Source of the DNA: Cynocephalus volans | Lineage: Eukaryota; Chordata; Mammalia; Dermoptera; Cynocephalidae | Assembly (NCBI RefSeq): GCF_027409185.1 | Contig: NC_084467.1 | Location: 14,622,501-14,686,500 of the forward strand | Direction: 5' to 3' | DNA length: 64,000 nt | Made by a program: the position numbers and the translations under genes | In this document: positions 24,561 to 34,273 of the stretch, piece by piece | Layout: each line of letters begins with the position of its first letter | How positions within the stretch are numbered: position 1 is the first letter of the stretch | The notes under the pieces: model-generated | The model's input: only the letters and a program-made list of their open reading frames with translations | Told to the model about the DNA's origin: nothing | The model's database searches: none

Positions 24561-25999
24561 ATGAGTATTGTGGGGTCCCCAAATTTCTAAAGCCATTAAT
24601 AGCCTGACAGGAGGTCCAGCAGGGGTCCCTGTGGAGACCGACCAGGCTGGGCAACAGCAGGGGTGGAAGGGGTGACAAGGTCATCGGGCAAAGGTGGCAG
24701 AGAGACCTGAGGGACAGAGTTCAAACAGCAACAAGCCCAAGATCCCATCAGATTCACTCCACGCAAAGAACGCCTAACGCCTGAGTCAGCACTTCCCCCA
24801 CTGGGCAAGAGTTTTGAGCTCTCGCTGATCTCCCCTGTAAAGTCATCACCAGGGGCTACTTCTGCTCCTGTCCCCACCCCCTGGACTCAGACCCACGAAG
24901 CACAGACCCTGTGGCTCCCACCCAGCCCCAGGCCTTGCTGCCTCTGTGGCAGTTGCGCAGCTACTGCCCCGACAGCTACCTTGCCCCACATGTCCCAGGA
25001 ACCCATGTCCCTGCTCCCAAGAGGCCCAGCCAACCTCTGGCAATGTCCCAGGAGGCTGTCAGAGGGGGCAGCACCCACCCTCCCTCAGATGCTGGAGATT
25101 GGCACTGGGTCTGAGAGCCCGGCATGATGGAGCAGGTGAGCTGGTGGGATGCTCTCTACGCCATCTGGCATTTTCTCTCCTAAAAGAGAGCACCAGCTCA
25201 CTCCCCACTGCCAAGCCAAGCCTGGCACCTCTCTCCAGATTCTTCCACTGGAAGTCAGCCACACGCTGCTGGGTGATAGCCTGGACTGCCACCTGAGCCC
25301 TATGTGCCCAGGAGCCTGTTGGCCTGGGGAGCGGGAAAGAGCAAGAGACTGCAAGTTGGGGGCCTTGGGCAAGTCCCTTTCTCCTCTCTGTGCCCCGTGT
25401 CCCCAGCCCTAGAGTGAAGGGGTCAGAGTTCACCTTGAAGCTCTGAAGTTGGGGCAAAGGGGAAGGTGCCAACTCTGGCCACCATGGCCGGGGGCAACAC
25501 TGGGGTTGCTGAGGCTGGAGGCAGCCTCCCAGGGCAGATTGCACTGGGGCCTCGTGCCCAAGGCTGAGGCCCTGATACTCTGAAGGGCGGGGTCAGACAC
25601 GGCCGAGCAGCAGCACCAGACGGCTTTGCACGTGCCTTGCTCAGCTTCTCCAGGCTTGTCAAGGAAGCCAAAGGGGGCGAATTGGCAAACACAGAGACCG
25701 GGCCAGGCTCCGAGATTGGGCAACAGACAAGAACGGGTAGGAAAGGGAGTAGCTCTCCTGGGGCAGGAAACAGCGCAGCAGAGACAGAAATAAAAGCAAA
25801 CAGACATCACCAAAGCAACTGAACTCGTGTGACTGTGGAAGGTGTGTGGACATGCACACGTGTGTATGTGTGTCGGGGTGGACATCTGTCCTGACACGCA
25901 AAGACGAGATGGGTGATGTGATTCCCAAGGGCTCTTCATCTGACATCCTGCAATTCTTCACACTTTGCTGTGATAACCACTGACCATCACAGCTAAGTC
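24561..25999. other. Intergenic, mostly unique
   Basis: A weak MIR core piece lies at 25335-25440 (GGCCTTGGGCAAGTCCCTTT) and a short TG-rich run at 25845-25880. Otherwise nothing recognised. Confidence 0.5.
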
Positions 26000-26160
26000 C
26001 AGCTGTGCCTGGGCTGTGCCAGGTTCTAGGACCTCCTGCATACCTTCATTGAATCCTCACACACAAAGACAGAGAAGGAAATTTGCCCAAGTCCCAGAGC
26101 AGAGCTTCAACCCCTCCAGAGCCTCACTCTGACCGCTGTACCACTCTGCCCCCACCACCC
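26000..26160 (-). mobile_element. MIR
   Basis: GGGCTGTGCCAGGTTCTAGG, CATTGAATCCTCACACACAA, AATTTGCCCAAGTCCCAGAG. Diverged. Confidence 0.6.
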
Positions 26161-26389
26161 GATGGGGAGCAGTCCCACAAATCCAGAGCTTACACTATGC
26201 AGCTGTCTCAGTCTTGGGACGTGCACTATCACTAACCCTCAAGGCTGTCAGGATAGGAGGGAGCCAAGTGGGTGACACTCCAAGGTCATCTTTCACCTTT
26301 TATCCCCCTTCTGGTCCTCTCACTCCAGCATTAAGCGCAACCAGTTCTCACCAGGCCAGCAACATTCTCTCTGAGGGGTTCGAGAACCA

Positions 26390-26590
26390 AGTAGACCTCG
26401 AACCCAGTAGAATCTTGGCTCCACCCTTCTCTGCTGTGTGAGCCTAGACAGATTAGCCTCTGCACCTCAGTTTACTTATCTGGAAAAGGGTGTGTCACCT
26501 GCCACATGGGATGGTGGCAAGGGTTGAATGAGGTGCTGTAGGTGAAATACCAGCTTCTAATGGGCACTAAGTAAAGACTGATCCTCATCC
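26390..26590 (+). mobile_element. MIR
   Basis: GAATCTTGGCTCCACCCTTC, CACCTCAGTTTACTTATCTG, GGCACTAAGTAAAGACTGAT in MIR forward order. Confidence 0.7.
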
Positions 26591-27164
26591 CCTTTCCTGT
26601 CTGATGACTGATGTGCTCTCTCATCTGCATCTGAGCCACAACCAACCAGTCCTGGGGCAGAAAGAGGGTCATGTTGACCAAGAGAAGACAGAGGATGCAG
26701 TCCTGGCCTTGCCCATGGGTAACCATCGGCAGCCTGCTCCAGGGAGCTCAGCCTGGGGACCTACCTTGTCCCTGTCTGCCATCTCTTTGGTGCTGCTGGG
26801 AAAAACCCCAGCTTGAGAAGACTTGCTGTGGCATGGGAGACCAGAGCTAGCTCCAGGCAAAAGAATGGCCATGCCCTTGGGGTGATCTGTGACAGAAGGG
26901 TACGCACGGTGCAGCAGCCCTGGCGAGAACTAACACTTGGGTACTTCAACCTGGGTCTGAGCCCGGCTCTGCCTCCAGCATGTTCTGGGACCTCAGCCCA
27001 GTATTGCTACAGGAACAGCAAAGGGGAGAGAATGGAGAGGAATTTATGGGCCCACTGTTCCAGCCTGAGACCAGAATCAAGTTTTGATAAACTAATTATT
27101 GTCCAAGAATTTTGCACGGGGCTGTGGGAACAATAGCTGATCCTATTACCCGAGTAGATCCTGG

Positions 27165-27440
27165 TATAGATCCATCATTCAGTCAAATATTTACTGAGTA
27201 TCCATTATGGACCAAGCACTGTTCTAGGTAGATACAACAGTGAATAAAAGGTAGTCAATAGCAGTATGGAGCTTCGGGAGACAAATACTAAATAAGCACA
27301 GGAACAAGCAAGCTAGTTACAGCTGCAGTAAGACCGATGGAAAGGATTTCAACAAGCGGGCAGGGAGGGATCAGGTGGGTGCTCTGAATTGCATTTTTAA
27401 ATGACCACTCTGGGTGCTTGGAGAATGAACTGCAGAGGGG
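27165..27440 (-). mobile_element. LINE-2 3' end
   Basis: Reverse LINE-2: CATTCAGTCAAATATTTACT, AGCACTGTTCTAGGTAGATA, CAACAGTGAATAAAAGG, then GACCACTCTGGGTGCTTGGA. Internal deletions are likely. Confidence 0.65.
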
Positions 27441-27690
27441 CAAGGGGTTGGGCATACTGTAGCTGGGACTAGGGTGCAAAGGTGATGGGAAGTGGCCTTC
27501 CCATCAAGACGTCTGGAAGCAGAGTAAATCTCTCTTTTCTGGCTGGTTCCCACGCACCTAACAAGCCCACCTGGCCAAAGTAGCAGTAACTGTGCCCAAG
27601 AGCCAAGCACAGACTAGGTGCCCAGCTGAGGGTTGCTAAATGGCCAAATGGGCATGAGAATCTGGCCACAGGTAGGTTAGAGCAAAAGCA

Positions 27691-27885
27691 ACTGACCGGG
27701 CCAGCCCGTGGCTCACTTGGGAGAGTGTGGTGCTGATAACACCAAGGCCATGGGTTCAGATCCCTATATAGGGATGGCTGGTTAGCTCACTTGGGAGAGC
27801 ATGGTGCTGACAACACCAAGTCAAGGGTTAAGATCCCCTTACCGGTCATCTTTAAAAAAAAAAATTTTATTTTTTTTACTATGTA
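27691..27885 (+). mobile_element. Dimeric tRNA-Ile-derived t-SINE
   Basis: Same two-monomer structure as the copy at 5487, with GAU anticodon loop, the link CTATATAGGGATGGC and the tail AAGATCCCCTTACCGGTCATC followed by A/T-rich sequence. A short direct repeat CAAAAGCA (27683-27690 and 27886-27893) may be a decayed target duplication. Exact ends are uncertain by a few bases. Confidence 0.85.
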
Positions 27886-27954
27886 CAAAAGCACGTTTAA
27901 AAACACTTACTAGAAGCTGGAATGAACAAATGGAAGCTGAGGGATGCAGAGCAG

Positions 27955-28120
27955 CCTTTGGAGTCCCACAGACCTGTCTGCTCCCGACTCCCAGCAGGCA
28001 AGATCTCTCCTCAGGGGTCTGTCCCTCATCTGTAAGGTGGAAACACCACCACCTAACTTGTAGGGTTGATGCGAGAATGAAAGGCAAAGAGCCTGGCACG
28101 GCACCTGGTGTCTCATACAC
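27955..28120 (+). mobile_element. MIR fragment
   Basis: GTCCCTCATCTGTAAGGTGG, TTGTAGGGTTGATGCGAGAA, GAGCCTGGCACGGCACCTGG. Confidence 0.65.
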
Positions 28121-29219
28121 ATACGTGGTGAGGGGAGGAGCAGAGAGGGCCAAGTGAAAAAGGGGGACGGCCAGCCTCCCATTCTCTGACAGACTACTGA
28201 ACTTGGAAAGCTGTGCACCAGGACAGATGCAAGACCAAAGGAGGAAAAACAGGAGGCTTTAGCAGCTGTAGAGGGAAGGTGTTGACATCTCTCCTCCAGC
28301 TTTATTGCTCAACACGGACTTCAGGGACTTAAAATTGTGGCTATCATTAGGCGTAACCAGTCTGGAATCTACTTAATTCCCCAACGGGGGCTGCCTGTTG
28401 AGAAAGACAGGGACCCAAGAAGCTATTTACTCAGATAATGGTTCAGGCCAGGAGAGGGGCTAAGTGGCTTTTGCTTGGTGTCCTTCTCATGCTCCTGTCA
28501 TGAGACACGGGCTTAGGGAGGTGCACTTCTATCTTAGACCAGTTTCCACTCCTGCTCAAACACCACTGAAGGCACCACCCTGAAACCTGCATGGCTGCCG
28601 TGTCAGCAGCTTGTCTGGGACTGTGGCAGAGTCACTGTGAAGACACCATGAAAGGCTGTATCGGTGAAATCAAGATGTGTTTGGGCTGGAGCCAAAATTC
28701 TCCAAGGCCTTTGCATGAAATTTTAAAAAACAAAGGGCAGACAAAAATAAGTGAATACCTCATAATGTGCTTTGGTGACTCCAGCTCTGCAAACTGCAGA
28801 GAAGCAGGCCTTGGTGCCTTGTCAACACTGCATGCCCTGAGGTGTAACAATGAACACGGCTCAACCTACAAGGAGCCGCGTGAAACAGCAAGCCTGGCGC
28901 CTCGTGAGCAGCCCCGTTTTGCTGTTTACCCTGGCATCCCCTGCCCTTCTTGCTTTGCTGTCCCAGATGAAGCTGCTCCCATTGACTCCACTCCAGGAGG
29001 TTGTATAATAGCAATTCCACATACTACCATACACCTAAAGTGGTGTCTCGGAGAAAGTGGGAGACAACAGATATGCAGAAGAAATGAACTTGTGGTTTTC
29101 CCAGGGTAAGATGTAAGTGTGCCACGGTCAAGGTCTTCATCCTCCTTACACACCTGGACCTCACCTGAGACATGGAGCCTTGTTAAAGAAAAGGCGAAAT
29201 CTAAATAGACTAAAACAAT
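28121..29219. other. Intergenic unique segment with a 172-codon open frame
   Basis: No repeat recognised. The plus strand is open from 28591 to 29109, but the peptide shows no domain, no repeat pattern and no signal that I recognise, and there is no visible promoter or poly(A) context. I treat it as non-coding pending transcript evidence. Confidence 0.4.
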
Positions 29220-29375
29220 TCATTAATAATAAGAGAAGCTACTATTTACTTACTACACAGCAGGCAGATTATCTCATGGAAATCTTGTCACTTTCCTACC
29301 CTGCAGATACCAGTAGTTCCATTTTATAGGTGAGGGGACTGCGGAAGCACACAGGCAGTGGAGCTGAACAAAGGC
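29220..29375 (-). mobile_element. MIR
   Basis: CTACTATTTACTTACTACAC, CAGATTATCTCATGGAAATC, TTCCATTTTATAGGTGAGGG. Diverged reverse MIR. Confidence 0.65.
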
Positions 29376-29904
29376 GTGAGAGCCTGACCATGCTTCAACA
29401 GTGCCAGATTCACAAACATGAAGTGCACTCATGCACGTGCAGCGTGCACATTTTGCTCTGCCAGGGCCTCCAGCTGGGCCCTTGAAACAAAGGCCTTTGT
29501 CTCTCTGGTTAAGTCCAAGAATGACACTCATGCCTGCCTGTGGATGCCCGGTCAGGAGTGTGGAGTAGGGACATGAATCCCGGCTGTGGAAGTCTTCTAA
29601 AGGGGCCCAGAGGTACACCCAGTCTCAGACAGTCTGGCCTGAGGAGCAAGCCACACAAACTGGACACCCGGACAGGGGAGAGTGATGTCATGCAGAGCAG
29701 TTGGCAAAGCAGCCCATAAGGAACAAAAGAAGACAGGCATTAGCAAGCTCTTCCACCCCATGAGACCACATCTGGGTCAGCCTTTTCCTAAAGTCTGGGG
29801 AGAGTCTTGGTGCCTCACTAGAGATGGCCAGTGCCCACCAATGTGGGGGAGCAGGTCTCAGAGGCCCCTGAAGCAGCAGACACAGGAGTTCAGAACACAG
29901 CTTC

Positions 29905-30245
29905 AGAAGCACAAATCCCTCTGGAGCTCCTGGCTGGGTGACCTTGGGCAAGCGGTGTAAGTTCATAGTTCCTTTCTTACAGGGTTTTCAGATTAGAAAT
30001 AAGAATGTGTTGGGGCTGACCCCGTGGCTCACTCGGGAGACTGCGGCGCTGGGAGTGCAGCAGCGCTCCCACCGCGGGTTCGGATCCTATATAGGGATGG
30101 CCGGTTTGCTCACTGGCTGAGCGCGGTCACAGAAAAGGACCAAAAAAAAAAAAAAAAAAAAAGAAAAAAAAGAAAAGAAATAAGAATGTGTTGAGAGCCT
30201 GGCAGAAAAGGTGCTCAGTAAATGGCAGCTACTATCATTATTCTG
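29905..30245 (+). mobile_element. MIR interrupted by the variant t-SINE
   Basis: GGCTGGGTGACCTTGGGCAA lies before the SINE and GTGCTCAGTAAATGGCAGCT after it. The MIR is continuous across the 17-bp target duplication. Confidence 0.75.
30013..30176 (+). mobile_element. Variant t-SINE with altered anticodon arm and shortened second monomer
   Basis: The 5' end (GGGCTGACCCCGTGGCTCAC) and the monomer junction (CTATATAGGGATGGCCGG) are those of the t-SINE family. The anticodon-arm region is replaced by a G/C-rich segment with two CAGC runs, and the second monomer stops at GAGCGCGGTC before a different tail (ACAGAAAAGGACC) and a long A-rich run. A perfect 17-bp duplication (29996-30012 and 30177-30193) marks a recent insertion within a MIR, about 520 bp past the UBR4 poly(A) site. 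Confidence 0.87.
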
Positions 30246-30699
30246 ATCCTAAGTCTGTCCCAGGCCCTCTCTTAGCATGACAACCCTGAAGAGAAGTCAC
30301 CAAAGGATTCCTAATTCATAGGTAGCATGAGAATGTCAAATACTCCCAAGGCCTTTGTTGTCAAAAAAGACTAGGACCTGCTCCACTGAGCCTTCCCTCA
30401 GTTGAAGACTAGACAATCACTGGGCTACACGTCTTTGGGTTCCAGCTCTTAATGCCAAAAAATTAAGAGTGAGGCCATGGGCTTTGTTTTGGGAAAAATC
30501 ATAGCCCTCAAATGCAGTGCCTCAACTTGCTGGCCAGGAATAGACAGGCTCCGTTTAGTGCTGACAAGAGGCCTAGAGAAAGCAATTCTGATCCATCAGT
30601 CTTCCTGTGCTGACACCAGAAAGGGCTGTGCATTAAGGGAAACCCTGTGGCCAGTGTCACTACGGTTGGGTTTCAGCAGCAGTCAACACCTTCTTTTCA

Positions 30700-31083
30700 A
30701 TGTGTATTAAGTCACTGTTTATTTCTCAAGATGTGCACACTCACGTATTCAGTTGGCCAGGACAACTCATGGCTCCTAGGTATGTACAGGTCCTTCGATG
30801 GCTTGGGTTACAGACAACTTCATAGCTAGTGCACCACACACACAAGATAAAACAGGAAGCCTAAAAACCCCAAGCCACTCCAAGAAAAACTGAGGGAGAG
30901 GAGCAGGGAGGGTAATGATGCAGCATCCCGTGGGGGAAAATCAATGCACAGGAGGGAAGAACAGAGGGATGGAAGGCCAGCCAGCTTCAGTCTTCGGCAG
31001 CACTTTCCATGTGGATGGTCAGGGGATTGAATTCAGCAGGTCCTTCAGGAAGCTCTCTGGATCAGTGATTTCTGATAAGAGAC
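30700..31083 (-). CDS. UBR4: UBR4 terminal exon: last 20 residues, stop codon and 3' UTR
   Basis: The acceptor AG lies at 31084-31085. Two bases complete a glycine split with the previous exon, then 20 codons run [10 protein letters not shown] to N-S-I-P, and TGA occupies 31019-31021. The 3' UTR is about 320 nt, down to a poly(A) signal at 30718-30723. The cleavage point near 30700 is an estimate. The coding part (31019-31083) is secure. Confidence 0.9.
30718..30723 (-). terminator. UBR4 polyadenylation signal AATAAA
   Basis: TTTATT on the plus strand reads AATAAA on the minus strand. It is the first canonical signal after the UBR4 stop; no AATAAA or ATTAAA occurs between 31018 and it. A GU-rich stretch follows on the transcript strand at about 30683-30690, as expected for a downstream element. 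The resulting 3' UTR is about 320 nt, close to what I recall for the short 3' UTR of human UBR4. Confidence 0.7.
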
Positions 31084-34000
31084 CTGGCAAACATAGCAGA
31101 CACAGGATGATTAGGACTGAGTGTGCACAGCCCCCAGCCCCACTGAGTCATGACTACCGCATCCACGCGGAGAACATACTGTACCCCAACAAGCTCCAAC
31201 ACGGCTGCTCAGAGCTCAGCAGTGACTGGGGAGATAGTCACTGAGCAAACACCCTTGTTCTGGAAGAGAGCCCTATTCCGGAAGCAGATGCTGCTGTTGG
31301 AGTAAAGTGGCAGAAGCTAACCCCTGAGCTCCCAGAGCAGAGGTTCTAAACCTGGCTCCAAGGAGCACTGAATGGTGGTGCAAAATGCAAGGCGGTGTTC
31401 TGAAGGAAGAGTGCCAACAGCCTTCAGCATCTTCTCGGGGATCTGGGACCAAAGAAAGGTCAACAACACTGCCCTTGAGGGCTGGGAGGAGCCGAGTAGG
31501 GTAGCAGGACCCCAGGTTCTTCTGAGCTTCCACCCAACCATTAGTCCTGGATTCCTGGGCAACCTGCAAAAGCTCAGGAGCTGTTTCCTCACCTATCAAA
31601 TGGACAGTGAGAAGCCCTCGCTCTTCACAGGGGGGATTAAATGAGGCCCTTCACGTGAAAGTGCGCACTACACAGAGGTCCTCAATCCCCATCAACTCCC
31701 TGGTGACCCGCCCCTCCCTCACCAAGCAGGGCACAGGAGACACTGAAGCCTCATGTTAAACAGACATGGAGCTGCTAACGGTGAAGGCCTGACAACGTCC
31801 AAACTGAAGTCGTCTCCCAAGCACCTGCGTTAATGGAAGGATGAGTAGCACAAACCGTTTCTTGTTGGCTTTGGAAGGTGTTTTTGTTCTTGCATTTGAA
31901 TAGGGTGTGTCTGATGTTTTGAAATTTTCTAACAGCTTAAAAGGAGTCATAAAGTCATGCTGTAATAATCTGACCTAGGAATGGAAGGCCCTAGAGGCCC
32001 CCTGCTTGACAGGGGCTCTGGCTCTCCCCTACTGCAGGCCAGTGGTGCTGCCCCCAACTCAGGGCTGAAACAAAGCCTGAACTGAAGTAAACGCTTCCTT
32101 CCCCTGCCCACCTCCTCTTCCTCTCACTAGCTCTGACTTTCAGTCTCGTGTGACAGGCACAGGGCTCAACACTGAGGACACAGACAAATAAGACAGGCTA
32201 CCTGCTCTGAGTCAGGGCTAACCTTCTGTAAAAAGCAAGGCATGTGCTAAGGTCCGACGGTGGTTAAATGGGCTGAAAAGATGCAGGTGGGAGCAGCAAA
32301 GAGTTGGGGAAGTTAAAAGAGACACGGAGGTAAGCAGTGCTAGTGTGTGACCACCCAGACAACAGAGTGAGGCCCCAGGTCAACAAAGGCCCATCCCAGT
32401 ATAGAGATTCCACAGAGGCCAGTGCAAAGAACGGCCAAAGCAGCAGCCCCAGGGGCTTTTTGGAAAAGTCACTCAGTTGGCACTGAGCTGGGACGAAAGA
32501 GGAATTCACACTTAGCATCCCTCCAGACCTTTAGCAGGTCTCGTTCCCAGAGGATAAAAAGATAGAGAAAAAGTTAATGGAAGGATTCTCTTGACAGTGG
32601 AATCTGGAAGGAATTTTTTCTTGTCTTTACACTTTACAAAATTCCCATAATGAACATCAGAAAAAAGTAAGAGGGAAACAAGCTAACAAAAAAGAACCCA
32701 GCAGGTTCAGTTACCTCTGCTTTGGCTTTGTCCCTTTGTAAGGATGGCTTTGACAGGGGCTGTAATTCAGCAGCGCCCACAACCTGAGAGGGCACTGAAT
32801 TTTCTAGGGGGATTTTCCCAGGCATGGGCCCAAGGCATCTCCCCCTGCTGTCACCTGATGCCTAGTTTTGAAATCCAAATTTTAACATGTTTGCAATTAG
32901 GATGACAAATTTGCTATACAAAGATTTGTACATGGGGGAAAATAATGAACTTCAATTTCACTAGCTGTGTGAGGAGGAACTGTGTGACGTCTCACAGGAC
33001 AGCAGTTCAAAGTGTTACCCTATTTCCACACGCACAAATGCGCTTTGCTCTGTCTTGATATTCACCATCTACTTAAGAATCAAAGTAGAAATCTTCCACA
33101 TCTCCCTGGGGGCAGCTGTGACTTAAGAGATCTCAGTCCCCAAAACGCAGGAAAAAGACAGGTGTGCTCCCATTCTCACATTAATTCTCTGAACTGTCAT
33201 AAAAAGCCAGAATCAAAAAGCGACTCTACCACTCTTTGGCTATGTCCCCTTGGTCACTTACTTAATCTTGAAAGCCTTAGTTACCCCATCTGTGAAACAC
33301 GGATAATCACAGTTCCTACTTCATACAGGGCTGCCTCGAGAACTGAGCTCACGTGCGATGAGCAGCACAGTGCCTGGGATGCCATGAGTGCTCAGTACCT
33401 GCAGACCTGATGGCCGCGTTACCAGCTGCTTAGCATTGACATATCTTTCCCAGGGCTTCTGGTGGTATCTGGCAGGGCAATTCCCACATGTGTTTCTTCT
33501 GATGTGTGAAGATAAAGCCATGGTCAGCCCCACAAAGGCAGACTATAAAGGTTTTGCTACAGAGAACCTTTAAAAGGTAAAACCTTGATACTGACCAGCC
33601 ACATCGAGGAACTCTGAGAAGGTCTCCACTGGCATGAACTCCTCCAGGAAGGTTTTCAGAGCTTTGTCAGCAGCTTCGTAGATGGGCATGTCATTGTGGC
33701 GGATGTATTCAGCTAGAGAGCAAGACCAGCCTCCCTCTGTGTTACTGGTAGGCACCTTCTACAAGAAACAACAGAAGACAGGGACAGGGAGGAAGATTAC
33801 TTAATGCTGCCTCGTCCTCTGCCTCAAGTCAGTCAGGCTGTTTCAATCCCATACACATCAAAGCTGTCCCCGAAGGATGTTTTGCCTCCAGGAATAACAA
33901 AAATTAATTTTATTCCTCATAGAGCCCCCTTATTATTCACTGTGTCACTTGAACCTACAACCTCCAACAAGTGACTACCTACACATTTCACATCTGCATT

Positions 34001-34239
34001 TTCCAAAGCAAAGGGAATTGTCAACATGCTTTGATTGAGCTGTTTCATTCAGATAATAAAAGGAACCACCCCAAAACACTCTGATTCTCTCAAGGCAGAG
34101 AGGAGTGTTCTATGACAAGCTGGGCTGCAGTAAGTCAGACTCGTACAGGGTGACAGAGTTTATCCAAATGGAGGGGGCCAGGGCAACAGAGGGTCACTCC
34201 AGAGGGAAGATATTCCTAGAGAAGTGGCCTTTGGAGCAG

Positions 34240-34273
<34 letters not shown>

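Noticed and set aside
25059..25544. 161-codon minus-strand open frame
   Set aside because: Unrecognised peptide overlapping open frames in other frames, with no splice-site logic and a MIR piece inside.
27801..28157. Open frame starting with the same peptide ([10 protein letters not shown]) as one on the opposite strand near 34160
   Set aside because: The shared peptide is simply the t-SINE second monomer read as protein in two copies; not a gene family.
1..30699. Search for the next gene (for example IFFO2) on the left
   Set aside because: No exon of any recognised protein was found. In human the gap between UBR4 and its downstream neighbour is longer than this stretch, so its absence is expected.
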